From: Clostridia bacterium
GTDB taxonomy: Bacteria; Bacillota; Clostridia; Oscillospirales; CAG-272
Assembly: GCA_017482055.1 (NCBI GenBank)
Contig: JAFUOH010000004.1
Coordinates: 1-61,554 of the forward strand
DNA length: 61,554 nucleotides
Direction: 5' to 3'
In this document: positions 52,801-61,554 of the stretch, in pieces
How the letters are laid out: each line of letters starts with the position of its first letter
Position numbering within the stretch: position 1 is the stretch's first letter
Position numbers and translations under genes: made by a program
The notes under the pieces: generated by a model
Told to the model about the DNA's origin: nothing
The model's input: the letters and a program-made list of their open reading frames with translations, nothing else
Database searches by the model: none

Positions 52801-52907
52801 TTGAAAGTCTATAATATGCCCTGTTAAGCATCCGAGATGAATAACACGAAGTCAAACAAGAAATGAATCACCTTCAACAAGGTTATTATCACTAAGCAAA
52901 ATTAACC

Positions 52908-52946
52908 ACCGAAAGCAACCAAATGGTCGCTCTCGGCTATCTTTTT
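52908..52946 (+). terminator. Hairpin before the XRE gene
   Basis: 12-bp stem CCGAAAGCAACC/GGTCGCTCTCGG with two G-U pairs, then CTATCTTTTT. Confidence 0.5.
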
Positions 52947-52990
52947 GAAAAATCCACGCTCCGTGGAATGATTATTTCCAAATGGTTTGT

Positions 52991-53018
52991 TTACTGCGAG
53001 ATTAAAGTATGGTATAAT
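52991..53018 (+). promoter_or_regulatory. Promoter of the XRE-ABC operon
   Basis: Extended -10 TGGTATAAT (-10 at 53013-53018). The -35 is weak (TTTACT at 52991-52996, 16-nt spacer), as expected for a regulated or extended -10 promoter. Confidence 0.5.
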
Positions 53019-53052
53019 TATGCTACAGGCATCAAAATATGGAGGTGTGATT

Positions 53053-54177
53053 ATGTCGATTGGACAGAATATAAAGAAATATCGAAAAGAAAAAGGCTAT
53101 ACACAAAGAGAACTTGCTGATCTGATCGGCGTATCCGTGCAGGCTATATCCAAGTGGGAAACAGATACCGGAGCACCCGATATATCGCAGGTGGTTCCGT
53201 TGGCATCCGCTTTGGATATCTCAACAGATGCCCTCTTTGATTATGAACATCATACAATACCTAAAGATTTTGAAGAACTGCGAAAGGACTACCACAGACA
53301 AGAGGTTTTCAGAGATCAAAGGGATTCAGCTAAGAATTATAAAATGCTAAATGCTTATTTTTCTGCTCATCCTCAGAACTCTGAAGCAGCATCTTTGTGC
53401 CTTAAATGCTTGGTAGATATGATCGTTGCGGGTAAAACGCAAGACCGAGGCAAAAGCGAACTGATTGCCGAGTGTGAAAAGTATGCAAACTGCATATTCA
53501 AATACGAAACCGATATTGATACGGTTTTTATGAATCATTTTGTTCTTGCCCGTGGTTATGCCGCGCTTGGCGAAAATGAAAAAGCAAAAGAGATGCTCGG
53601 TAAGATTCCCGTGACATTTGGTGATAGATTGTATTGGGAGGCGGAGATCGCGCAAGCGAACAAGGAATATGACGACGCTATGTTGAAGTGCCGCTCAAGT
53701 TTTGCCTTGAAAGCAAGATACATTTCAAGATGCATCCGTATGGCGGGAGAAATACATCAAGCGAGGGATAGTGAAAACGGACTTGCACAGCGTATAGAAT
53801 ACGAGGAATATATGCTCCGTTTGCTAAACGCCTTTCTTTCCGGCGGTGATTATCTGCCTTGCCGCCAAATCTTCCAAAAGTACGTTTTGCTTTGCGGTAT
53901 GGTAAAAAAGCATACCAAACTGAACCGATTTGATCTTGCCCTTGAAAAAGCCGAAATGCTATTTGCGGGCAGAGTTGAATTTTTGAATTTCCTTGACAAT
54001 CAAGAAGGTAAATATTCCTTGCTGTTTGAAAATAATGATTCCGTGGAATATCAGATGCACACAAAATATCAACTTGATTGTTACGTTAAGGATACCGTGG
54101 AGTTTTTGAAAAAGCGTCCCGAGTATGAAAATGATACAAGAATCAAGGAGCTTTTTAAGAAATACGATTTAGAGTAA
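53053..54177 (+). CDS. XRE-family regulator with TPR-like C-terminus
   Basis: 374 aa from the ATG at 53053 (GGAGG 7 nt upstream; start at 52987 rejected). N-terminal HTH (about 1-60): IGQNIKKYRKEKGYTQRELA, then VSVQAISKWETDTGAPDI. Residues about 90-370 are helical, with repeated pairs such as FVLARGYAALGENEKAKEML that look like tetratricopeptide repeats. Proteins of this plan can sense a peptide or metabolite and control adjacent transporter genes. The ABC pair starts 21 nt downstream, so control of the exporter is likely (inference). Confidence 0.88.
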   Translation: MSIGQNIKKYRKEKGYTQRELADLIGVSVQAISKWETDTGAPDISQVVPLASALDISTDALFDYEHHTIPKDFEELRKDYHRQEVFRDQRDSAKNYKMLNAYFSAHPQNSEAASLCLKCLVDMIVAGKTQDRGKSELIAECEKYANCIFKYETDIDTVFMNHFVLARGYAALGENEKAKEMLGKIPVTFGDRLYWEAEIAQANKEYDDAMLKCRSSFALKARYISRCIRMAGEIHQARDSENGLAQRIEYEEYMLRLLNAFLSGGDYLPCRQIFQKYVLLCGMVKKHTKLNRFDLALEKAEMLFAGRVEFLNFLDNQEGKYSLLFENNDSVEYQMHTKYQLDCYVKDTVEFLKKRPEYENDTRIKELFKKYDLE

Positions 54178-54198
54178 TATCCCCGAGGGGGTGAGGAT

Positions 54199-55926
54199 TT
54201 GAAGGATAATGTAATAATCAAAAGAATATGGCAATATGCAAAGCCGTATGAATGGGCATTTCTGATTAGTTATTTTGTTCTGCTCGTAGAGCTTGTCTTT
54301 AATCAGACCATACCCTTGTTTTTAGGGGACGTAATCAATTTTGCGGTCTATGAAGCGGATATGCAGGGATTCCTTTATGCAACGCTATGGTATGCACTTG
54401 TGTTTTTCGGTTACGCAGCTTGTGGTTTTATTCAGCTAATATTGTGGCAAAGAGTACATAACAAATACGTTTACGACGTTCGTATTGCTTGTTACAGAAA
54501 AGTATTACGTATGAAGCCGAGTGTTCTGACCGATATAAAAACGGGTGATGTGATTCGCACTATAAATAGCGATACCGCAGAGTTTCACCATATCATACAG
54601 CGCTTCGGTATGAGAATTTTGAACTCCGGAATCGGTACGATAGTATCGTTGACAATTGTTGCTTTTATGAAATGGGAAATCGCGCTTTTGATGGTAGCAA
54701 TCATCACGATTTCAGCGATAGTATGTAAGACGATTGAAGCAAAAATGAAAAAAGCATCCGACGAGATCCGTACCAAGCAAGGTAAGTATTCTGCTTGGCT
54801 TATGGAAATGCTCAAAGGGATGCGAGAAATCAAGCTTTTTGTTGCAGAAAAAACGGTACTCAAGATTTTCACAAACAAAAATAAGGATATTATTGATTCC
54901 TCGGTAAAGCAAGATATCATACAGTTCAAGTCCGATCAAATTATTAGAGGTATCTATTTTCTTGCAGACATCGTTTTCTATATTATCTGTGCCTTCTTTG
55001 TGGCAGGACGTTCTATCAATATCGGACAGTATGTTGCAATCGCATCTTATTTTTCAATGGTATCTTGGAACATCAGACGTGTATTGCACGGCAACGTAGA
55101 CTACCAAAAGCGTAAGACCTGCGTTGAGCGCGTATTCAAGCTTTTAGACCAAGATGAGGAAAATGAAACGGGTCTTGAAACGCTTGAAGTTCGTAACGGA
55201 AGTATAGATATTAAAAACCTTTCTTTCTTCTATACCGAGAAAAAGGATGTTCTTAAAAAAATAGACCTACATATCGATGCAGGAACAAAAATCGGTGTTG
55301 TCGGCGTATCGGGTGTAGGAAAAAGTACGTTGGCAAATATCTTGTTACGATTCTATGAGCCACAAGGCGGTGAGGTTCTTGTTGATGGTCAGAGCTTAAG
55401 TAAGTGTACTTATGCCTCTATTAGACAGGCTATTGGTATCGTCAATCAAGAGAACATTATTTTTGATACGACCGTAAGAGATAATATCACGTTTGGCAGC
55501 AAAGCAACTGACGAAGAATTATGGTCGATTCTTGAAAAGGTATATTTGAAAGACGAGATAGAGAAGCTCCCGAACGGTCTTGATACTGTTCTTGGAAAGA
55601 AAAATATGTCCTTGTCGGGAGGCCAGAATCAAAGACTTTGCATTGCACGTTTTATGTTCCGCGATCCAAAGATCATTATTCTCGATGAAGCAACAAGCTC
55701 CCTTGATTTTGAATCCGAGCGTATCGTACAAGCGGCACTTGATGCTCTTGCCGAGAACAAGACTACGATAGTAATCTCTCACCGTTATCAAGCTCTACTG
55801 AACACCGATAAAATATTGGTGCTTCACGAAGGAGAGCAGGTAGGCTATGACCACCACGACAAACTGATGGCAGAAAACAAATACTTTGCCGATATGTTTG
55901 CAGGGCAGAAGGAGGTGACGGCATGA
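54199..55926 (+). CDS. ABC exporter subunit A
   Basis: 575 aa. The start is TTG at 54199 after GGTGAGGA. Six-helix exporter membrane domain (about 1-310) plus ATPase: Walker A GVSGVGKST, Q-loop IGIVNQENI, signature LSGGQNQR, Walker B IIILDEATSS and H-loop ISHR. The next gene starts within its stop codon region (4-nt overlap), so they form a heterodimeric exporter. Neighbouring XRE regulator suggests peptide, drug or toxin export. No precursor peptide or lantibiotic gene was seen nearby. Confidence 0.92.
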   Translation: MKDNVIIKRIWQYAKPYEWAFLISYFVLLVELVFNQTIPLFLGDVINFAVYEADMQGFLYATLWYALVFFGYAACGFIQLILWQRVHNKYVYDVRIACYRKVLRMKPSVLTDIKTGDVIRTINSDTAEFHHIIQRFGMRILNSGIGTIVSLTIVAFMKWEIALLMVAIITISAIVCKTIEAKMKKASDEIRTKQGKYSAWLMEMLKGMREIKLFVAEKTVLKIFTNKNKDIIDSSVKQDIIQFKSDQIIRGIYFLADIVFYIICAFFVAGRSINIGQYVAIASYFSMVSWNIRRVLHGNVDYQKRKTCVERVFKLLDQDEENETGLETLEVRNGSIDIKNLSFFYTEKKDVLKKIDLHIDAGTKIGVVGVSGVGKSTLANILLRFYEPQGGEVLVDGQSLSKCTYASIRQAIGIVNQENIIFDTTVRDNITFGSKATDEELWSILEKVYLKDEIEKLPNGLDTVLGKKNMSLSGGQNQRLCIARFMFRDPKIIILDEATSSLDFESERIVQAALDALAENKTTIVISHRYQALLNTDKILVLHEGEQVGYDHHDKLMAENKYFADMFAGQKEVTA

Positions 55927-57584
55927 AATATACAAGAAGAAATATATACCGCCATCTGAATGAAAAGATATCGTTTTCTAAAAAGCTGATGCTTATTGGC
56001 GGCTTGCTGACACTATTGATAACTGCTGTCTCGCTCATATCTCCATATCTGTATAAGACATTGGTTGACGATGTAATGACCGCAGGAAACATCAATTTGC
56101 TTTACTATGTGATTCCTGCGATGATTGGTGTTTATCTCGTAAAGGTTATGTTGACGGGAATACGTACATATGTCAATAAGAAATTCTCCTATGCTACCAC
56201 GCTTGAAACAAAGAACCGTTTGATGCAGAAATTTCTTGAACGTGACATTTCAATGGCAGCGGGTAAGGAGATTGGAACGCAAAGCAACAACTTGGAGCAA
56301 GACTCCGGTGCGGTGCACACTTTCCTTTCAAGCCATATCGTGGGATTTGTAACCTCCTTTATTGTGGCGGCGATTTACATGGCGCTGATGATCAATATCA
56401 ATGTTTGGTTAGGACTTTTATCCGTGATTCTTCTTCCGCTGACCATATGGTTTTCACAGATAATAGGCAATAAATACAACGCCGTAAACAAAGAAAGCTA
56501 TGAGGTAAAATCGAAAACCAAAACACATCTATTTGATACGGTTCAAAAATGGCGCGAGATCAAAACTAATACGCTTGAGGATCAGTTTTCTGCCGAATAT
56601 GACGAACGGTTAGAACCCGAAAGAAAGCTGAACAACAAGTGGATGTTCTATTATGCTTTGCGGGACTTTTTCTACGAAATCAAAACACAGTTTGTTTTGA
56701 AGGTGCTGATATATTTTGTCGGTGGTTTGTTTGTTATCTCAAAAGACATCACTATTGGCGATCTGTTAATGTTTATCAGTTTTATGGCAAGTATGGAGTC
56801 GGCACTTGATTCAATTATGAGATCAAAGACCGATTTTCTCGGACAAAAGGCTGTGTTTGACCGTCTGTTTAAGATTTTGGATGAACCCGAACCGAACAAG
56901 GGTGCCGATTGTTCCGAAAATGCAACAATATACTTGAAGAACGTTGATTTCGCATATTCCGAAGAAAGTGGCAAGGTTCTTGAACAGGTATCCTGCGAGT
57001 TTGCACACGGAAAGAAATATCTTTTGGTAGGTAAAAGCGGAGAGGGCAAGTCAACACTTATAAAGCTTTTGCTTGGATTGAATAAGCCGCAGGCAGGGCA
57101 ATTACTTTTTGAAAACACAGAGATCTTTGAAATTGATTCTCAATGTCTTTTGACGAACGTAGGAACTGTAATGCAGGAGAATATGTTTTTCAACCTTTCG
57201 ATTCGAGATAACCTACAACTGATCGCACCCAAAGCAAGTGAAGATGATCTTATTTTTGCTTTGAAAACAGCTTGTCTATATGATTTTGTCGATAGCCTGC
57301 CTCAAAAGATAGATACCGTTATCGGCGAGCGAGGTGTTAAGCTTTCGGGAGGACAAAAGCAACGTCTCGCAATCGCTCGCTTGATACTTCATAATCCTCA
57401 GATCATCATTTTGGATGAAGCCACAAGCGCGCTTGACTCCATTGTTGAAAGTGAAATTCTCGATAATCTGAGCAATATTTTTAGCGATAGGACGATGATC
57501 GTAATATCACATAAACCGATCGTAAACTTCAAGAAGGATGAAACCTACTTGGTTGAAAATAAGCGTATCGTCAAAACTGCATAA
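55923..57584 (+). CDS. ABC exporter subunit B
   Basis: 553 aa, ATG overlapping the upstream TGA. Exporter membrane domain with helices about 20-300 and an ATPase with Walker A GKSGEGKST, LSGGQKQR and IIILDEATSAL. The H-loop reads ISHK. The two ATPases have ordinary catalytic Glu residues after Walker B, so neither half is obviously degenerate. Pairs with the preceding gene. Confidence 0.92.
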   Translation: MKYTRRNIYRHLNEKISFSKKLMLIGGLLTLLITAVSLISPYLYKTLVDDVMTAGNINLLYYVIPAMIGVYLVKVMLTGIRTYVNKKFSYATTLETKNRLMQKFLERDISMAAGKEIGTQSNNLEQDSGAVHTFLSSHIVGFVTSFIVAAIYMALMININVWLGLLSVILLPLTIWFSQIIGNKYNAVNKESYEVKSKTKTHLFDTVQKWREIKTNTLEDQFSAEYDERLEPERKLNNKWMFYYALRDFFYEIKTQFVLKVLIYFVGGLFVISKDITIGDLLMFISFMASMESALDSIMRSKTDFLGQKAVFDRLFKILDEPEPNKGADCSENATIYLKNVDFAYSEESGKVLEQVSCEFAHGKKYLLVGKSGEGKSTLIKLLLGLNKPQAGQLLFENTEIFEIDSQCLLTNVGTVMQENMFFNLSIRDNLQLIAPKASEDDLIFALKTACLYDFVDSLPQKIDTVIGERGVKLSGGQKQRLAIARLILHNPQIIILDEATSALDSIVESEILDNLSNIFSDRTMIVISHKPIVNFKKDETYLVENKRIVKTA

Positions 57585-57590
57585 AGCACA

Positions 57591-57635
57591 CCGCCGAGAG
57601 TAACCGTAATTGATTGCTCTCGGCGGATTTCTTTG
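57591..57635 (+). terminator. Terminator of the XRE-ABC operon
   Basis: 10-bp stem CCGCCGAGAG/CTCTCGGCGG with a 16-nt loop, then ATTTCTTT. Confidence 0.75.
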
Positions 57636-57697
57636 CACTGTTTGCACAAATTTAGATTTTGAATATTGTGTTACTTGCCAAATTTTCAATTCGGTAA

Positions 57698-57726
57698 TTG
57701 ACATTATTGCTATTTTATGGTACAAT
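57698..57726 (+). promoter_or_regulatory. Promoter of the mobilisation region leader
   Basis: TTGACA (57698-57703), 17 nt, TACAAT (57721-57726), TGG before the -10. It starts a long leader with no large gene until 58605. A 17-codon frame (57807-57860, MIISAAGNCVSPVFLYA) may be a leader peptide, although it has no ribosome site. Confidence 0.7.
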
Positions 57727-57887
57727 ACTTATCCTAAGTTTTCAAGTTAGGCAGACTACTCCATTATGAGTATAGCCTGTTTGGCTTAATCTTATACAAA
57801 CAAAATATGATTATAAGTGCCGCGGGCAATTGTGTAAGTCCCGTCTTTCTATACGCTTAGCACGAGCGTTCACGAGCTTTTAGACTC

Positions 57888-57996
57888 GTACTTTACATAC
57901 ATAAAGGGCACGGAGATCACCTTTTTAAGCGAACAAGTGCCGTTCGCTTTTTGGTGTTTCCCGTGATCCTGTATGTAAAAGTACGGGGCTTTTTTG
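57888..57996 (+). promoter_or_regulatory. Nested inverted repeats: candidate attenuator
   Basis: A ~32-bp imperfect inverted repeat (57888-57921 with 57953-57984, ends GTACTTT...AAAGTAC) encloses an intrinsic-terminator-like hairpin AGCGAAC/GTTCGCT + TTTTT (57928-57950). A third hairpin CCCGT/ACGGG + GCTTTTTTG (57960-57993) shares the right arm. These structures are mutually exclusive, as in attenuated leaders. The ligand or leader peptide is unknown. Confidence 0.55.
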
Positions 57997-58013
57997 TTTT
58001 CACCCCCACGCTT

Positions 58014-58057
58014 CGTGCCAAGATGGCACGAGGTTGACCTCGGCTCAGAGTGAGCCG
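58014..58057. repeat. Three adjacent small hairpins
   Basis: CGTGCC/GGCACG, GAGGT/ACCTC and CGGCTCA/TGAGCCG follow one another without gaps. Likely recognition or structural sequence of the mobile element. A 51-codon frame (58065-58220, starting MLPPEKHGGS) follows without a clear ribosome site; its status is uncertain. The rest of 58221-58379 shows no gene. Confidence 0.45.
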
Positions 58058-58379
58058 AAGTGAGATGTTACCACCCGAAAAACACGGCGGCAGTATCATC
58101 GGATATATGATAAACTGCCCCCACAAATATATAACCGCCGACGAGAGAAAGGAGGTCGCGGAGGCGGTAGCAACGGATATACTCGTCCGTTGCGGAGGGA
58201 AACATTCGAGCCAAAGGTGAGAATGTTGTCTACTTCAACACGGCAAATGAGGGACAAGCTGCGGGTGTGCTTGTGCCGAAATGAGCCGTAAGGTTGCAAG
58301 AATGCAGAGGCAATGGGGTTGGATTGCTTCTGCTCCGCCGCAGCCTTTTAGGGAGTCCAGAGGGAACGGATGGCACACT

Positions 58380-58406
58380 CCTTGCATCGCAAGGTATAGT
58401 GTGTTA
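58380..58406 (+). other. oriT: Origin of transfer (oriT), pMV158/MobV type
   Basis: A hairpin CCTTGC-ATC-GCAAGG (58380-58394) is followed by TATAGTGTGTTA. The known pMV158 nick site is TAGTGTG/TTA preceded by an inverted repeat, which fits exactly. The predicted nick is between 58403 and 58404. It lies 200 nt upstream of a MobV relaxase gene. Confidence 0.85.
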
Positions 58407-58604
58407 CACCGTATAAACGCAGAGTAAATTTGCGGAGGCAAATTTGCTCCGCTTCGGTGAAGTTCTGCCGCCCCGCTTAATGGCGGCAGGGCTTCGACGA
58501 AAGCACAAGGCGTGACAACGCCGCCGCGTTTGTGCGGTGTACCCGCATCCTCGCGCTCCCCCACACGCATCCATCAAAAATACGACTAACAGGAGGTAAC
58601 GCTT

Positions 58605-59609
58605 ATAGCAGTACACGCAATTTTAAGATTTAGGAAACACAAGGGCGGCACAATACTCAGTGCGCAGAAACACAACGAACGAGAGAAAGACGCATACAAG
58701 TCCAACCCCGATATTGACCTTGAAAGGAGCAAGGATAATATCCATCTGAAACCACCCGCACAGAAAAGCTATCGAAAGATAGTAAAGGAACGCATAGCCG
58801 AGAGCGAATGTAAGACGGTCATCAAGAGGAATAGTGTGCTTCTTGTGGAAACGCTCATCACCGGCTCACCCTATCTGCTCCAACCGATGAGCCACGATGA
58901 AATGCTCGCCTATATGAAACGTGCCTACGATTTTATGGCGGAACGGGTGGGAGAGCAAAACATCGTATCCGCCGTTATCCATCTTGACGAGAAAACACCG
59001 CATATGCACCTCTGCTTCGTGCCGCTATCCGAGGATAACCGATTGACCGCTAAAGAGATTATCGGCAACCAAGCGCGGCTATCAGAATTTTGGCAGGACG
59101 GCTTCTACGAGCATATGCACGAAAAGTATGAGGTCATTGAGCGCGGGGAGTCTGCCAAGATCACGCACCGCAAGCACATTCCCGTTTGGCTCTACAAGAA
59201 AGCTGAACATCTTGACAAGATGTATTCCGAGGTCGAAGCCATACTCTCCAACATCGGTATGTTCAACGCCAAAGGTAAGTCCGAAGAAGCGTTGACAGTC
59301 TTGCGCGAATGGGCGAAGGAAGGAGAGTATTTCTCGTCAAAGGTCAAGGAAACCACCAAGCACATTGAGGGGCTTGAACAAGAGGTGAAAACCCTTTCCG
59401 CAAAGGTCGATAGAGAGAGTTCCAAAGTTTTCGATCTGACGCTTGAAAACAAACGGGCAAACCGTGAGATTGAGGAATACAAGACCGACGTATATCTTCT
59501 TGAACGGCAAGTGGAGCGTTACAAAAAGCTTGTTGAGAAGATACCGCCCGAGATAATGGCGCAGATCAAGGGCAGCCGCAAACGCGACGATGATTTTGGA
59601 GATAGATAA
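58605..59609 (+). CDS. MobV-family relaxase with ATA in the start position
   Basis: 334 aa if read from ATA at 58605. That codon lies 8 nt after AGGAGG and begins the conserved N-terminus AVHAILRFRKHKGGTILSAQ, then HNEREKDAY...NPDID, motif I of MobV proteins. The next in-frame start, GTG at 58836, would delete that motif. Motif III HLDEKTPHMHL with the His triad is intact. The second half is a coiled coil (about 190-310). Relaxases of this family nick TAGTGTG/TTA and lead the strand during mobilisation. The ATA means either rare non-ATG initiation or loss of the start codon. Confidence 0.85.
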   Translation: MAVHAILRFRKHKGGTILSAQKHNEREKDAYKSNPDIDLERSKDNIHLKPPAQKSYRKIVKERIAESECKTVIKRNSVLLVETLITGSPYLLQPMSHDEMLAYMKRAYDFMAERVGEQNIVSAVIHLDEKTPHMHLCFVPLSEDNRLTAKEIIGNQARLSEFWQDGFYEHMHEKYEVIERGESAKITHRKHIPVWLYKKAEHLDKMYSEVEAILSNIGMFNAKGKSEEALTVLREWAKEGEYFSSKVKETTKHIEGLEQEVKTLSAKVDRESSKVFDLTLENKRANREIEEYKTDVYLLERQVERYKKLVEKIPPEIMAQIKGSRKRDDDFGDR

Positions 59610-59623
59610 AGGAGGATATTGCT

Positions 59624-59911
59624 ATGAAGAATAAGGATTACAAAACAATTCACGTCATCACCCCCGAAACCGACGAGGAATACGATATGCTCCAAGAAAT
59701 TCTGAGTGAGAGCCGAAAGCGACTTCCGATGCTTGAAGCAATGACGAAGGAAGAACGCATAGAGTATTTCCGCAAGGGCTTGTTCCCGAGAAAGCTTGAT
59801 TTCGATTTGGATTTCGGCAGCACGGTCATTCACGTCAATACTCGCTTTGACCAAAAATCCAAAGAAAATGTCATTGACCGCGTTCGCAGGGTGTCGGACA
59901 AAATAAATTAA
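59624..59911 (+). CDS. TnpW-like small transposon protein
   Basis: 95 aa, ribosome site GGAGG. The C-terminal half (FGSTVIHVNTRFDQKSKENV, IDRVRRVSDK) resembles TnpW proteins, whose core is a GsTxYxVnvyFskTSkETmdDKilRLi pattern. The N-terminal 50 residues are an extra charged helix. Located 14 nt after the relaxase, probably co-transcribed. Function unknown. Confidence 0.55.
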   Translation: MKNKDYKTIHVITPETDEEYDMLQEILSESRKRLPMLEAMTKEERIEYFRKGLFPRKLDFDLDFGSTVIHVNTRFDQKSKENVIDRVRRVSDKIN

Positions 59912-59976
59912 CAAAGTTACGCAGACTTTAGCGTTGTAAAGTTTTGAAATGTTTTCTCGGATGTGGTATAATATAG

Positions 59977-60267
<291 letters not shown>

Positions 60268-60387
60268 ATTGACGAAGTGCTACTTCAAAAGCAAAGGAGG
60301 AAAACTGAATATGGCAAGGACAAGGCGTTCGTTGATTTCAGCAAGTCAATGAACGCCTTTCGTCATTTCAGAGAACAGGAGGCGATT

Positions 60388-61236
60388 ATGTCAGAAGCAA
60401 TTAAAGAAATTCCATTGGAGGAACTTCACCCATTTCCAGACCACCCCTTCGGAGTGCGAGACGATGAAGCTATGGCACAGACCGTCGAGAGCATCCGAGA
60501 GTATGGTGTCCTTGTCCCTGCGATAGCTCGTCCCCGTGAGGATGGTGGCTATGAACTGATTGCAGGACATAGACGAAAACACGCCTGCGAGCTTGCAGGC
60601 CGTGAGACGATGCCGGTCATTGTCCGAGACATTGACCGCAATGCCGCCATTATCATTATGGTGGATAGCAATTTACAAAGAGAAAGCATCCTGCCGAGTG
60701 AAAAAGCCAAGGCTTACAAAATGAAGCTGGAGGCGATTAAACGCCAAGGCAAACGCCACGATTTAACTTCGACACAGCCTGTGTCGAAGTTGCGAAGCAA
60801 CGAGGAGCTTGGGCAGAGTGTGAATGAAAGTCGTGAAACCATCCGACGATATATCCGACTGAACGAGCTTGAACCGGAGCTGATGCAAATGGTTGATGAG
60901 GGCAAAATCGGTATGACCCCTGCGGTCGAGATTTCCTATCTCAAACCCGATGAACAAAAGCTCCTTATCGAGACCATCGACAGCGAACAGGCAACGCCGT
61001 CTTTTTCGCAGGCACAGCGAATGAAGCGACTTTCCCAAGAGGGCAAGCTGAGTGATGATGCGGTGCTCGACATTATGATGGAACAGAAGAAACCCGAAAA
61101 TTGGGATTTGAAGCTCCCGATGGATAAGATCAGAAAATACTTCCCCCGTTCCTACACGCCGCAGAGGATGGAAGAAACCATCATCAAACTGCTTGAAATG
61201 TGGATGAAGAAACGGCAGAGAGACCAACAGCGGTAA
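60388..61236 (+). CDS. ParB/Spo0J-family partition-like protein
   Basis: 282 aa from the ATG at 60388, 5 nt after AGGAGG. ParB nuclease/CTPase-like N-domain: IPLEELHPFPDHPFGVRDDE, YGVLVPAIARPR and ELIAGHRRKHACELAG (GHRR motif). An HTH follows with RETIRRYIRLNEL, then KIGMTPAVEISYL. Typical of ParB-like proteins carried by Firmicute conjugative and mobilisable elements. No ParA lies upstream. A 13-codon frame (60312-60353) precedes it behind its own GGAGG and may be a remnant of a preceding gene. Confidence 0.9.
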   Translation: MSEAIKEIPLEELHPFPDHPFGVRDDEAMAQTVESIREYGVLVPAIARPREDGGYELIAGHRRKHACELAGRETMPVIVRDIDRNAAIIIMVDSNLQRESILPSEKAKAYKMKLEAIKRQGKRHDLTSTQPVSKLRSNEELGQSVNESRETIRRYIRLNELEPELMQMVDEGKIGMTPAVEISYLKPDEQKLLIETIDSEQATPSFSQAQRMKRLSQEGKLSDDAVLDIMMEQKKPENWDLKLPMDKIRKYFPRSYTPQRMEETIIKLLEMWMKKRQRDQQR

Positions 61237-61254
61237 AATGGAATACGGTAACTG

Positions 61255-61297
61255 AGCCGAACAGGAATTATAACATATATTCTTGTTCGGCTTTTTT
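61255..61297 (+). terminator. Terminator after parB
   Basis: 14-bp stem AGCCGAACAGGAAT/ATTCTTGTTCGGCT with one G-U pair, followed by TTTTTC. Confidence 0.85.
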
Positions 61298-61320
61298 CAT
61301 GCCCAAAAACAGGAGGCAAC

Positions 61321-61554
61321 ATGGCAGTATGTCGAGTTGAGAAAAACAAGAACTATACCACCATGTCGAACTTTCATCTGCGAGACCCGAACCTATCCAA
61401 CAAGGCACGAGGGCTTCTATCCACAATGCTTTCTCTCCCCGAAGATTGGGACTACACCACACGAGGACTTGCGAAGATCTGCAAGGACGGTGTGGATGGG
61501 ATAACCGCACAGCTCAAAGAGCTTGAACAGTACGGCTATCTCATACGCCACAGG
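61321..61554 (+). CDS. Replication-initiator-like helix-turn-helix protein (partial)
   Basis: The first 78 codons only; the window ends inside the gene. ATG with AGGAGG 6 nt upstream. Residues about 15-75 form a winged HTH like those of conjugative-element replication initiators: YTTMSNFHLRDPNLSNKARG, LLSTMLSLPEDWDYTTRGLA, then LKELEQYGYLIR. Such proteins (often with a C-terminal DUF6017 domain) sit after parB in these elements. The assignment rests on the HTH alone. Confidence 0.75.
   Translation, partial: MAVCRVEKNKNYTTMSNFHLRDPNLSNKARGLLSTMLSLPEDWDYTTRGLAKICKDGVDGITAQLKELEQYGYLIRHR

Noticed and set aside
58065-58220. 51-codon frame MLPPEKHGGS... between hairpins and oriT
   Set aside because: Plausible codon pattern but no clear ribosome site or known family; kept only as a note.
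58235-58570. 111-codon minus-strand frame in the mobilisation region
   Set aside because: Overlaps the oriT, has no ribosome site and no recognisable domain.

Overview
The window looks like a chromosome segment of an anaerobic Firmicute of the class Clostridia, probably a gut or rumen uncultured lineage. The reasons are RNase Y, the rimP-nusA-rnpM-ylxQ-infB order, a class A-like RNase P RNA, AGGAGG ribosome sites, consensus TTGACA/TATAAT promoters, lipoprotein sugar-binding proteins and TnpV/MobV mobile-element genes. The genus cannot be fixed from sequence reading alone.

Layout. 0-12 kb: core genes on the minus strand. These are rny, then a six-gene run (ASKHA activase, its partner, cca, thiI, PHP hydrolase, metallophosphoesterase). 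12-21 kb: mostly plus strand. It holds a zinc-ribbon membrane protein, a GH110-like beta-helix enzyme, rnpB, a small lipoprotein followed directly by a cysteine desulfurase (a possible sulfur donor for ThiI), proA, an NSS sodium symporter and a CBM9-like protein. Decayed ends of an alpha/beta hydrolase, an FAD oxidoreductase and an ABC transporter lie in the gaps. 21-26.5 kb: the infB/nusA translation operon.

26.9-47.7 kb: carbohydrate region. An AraC regulator and ABC exporter diverge from a GH172 enzyme over overlapping promoters. They are followed by a tandem array of ten paralogous solute-binding lipoproteins plus one remnant. Every copy has its own near-identical promoter and most have their own terminator. 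No ABC permease or importer ATPase is present. One copy is frameshifted by an 11-nt deletion at the end of a tract identical to another copy.

47.8-61.6 kb: a mosaic mobile island. It holds TnpV and DUF6809 cargo. It then has an AT-rich segment with a DisA_N-like (diadenylate-cyclase superfamily) protein and an 832-residue HExxH protein; this pair is the best candidate for an undescribed conflict or signalling system. Next are an integrase remnant and an XRE regulator with a two-subunit ABC exporter. The last part is a mobilisable element with a leader that could attenuate transcription, a pMV158-type oriT, a MobV relaxase whose only well-placed start is ATA, a TnpW-like protein, a truncated serine recombinase, ParB and the start of a replication-initiator-like HTH protein cut by the window edge.
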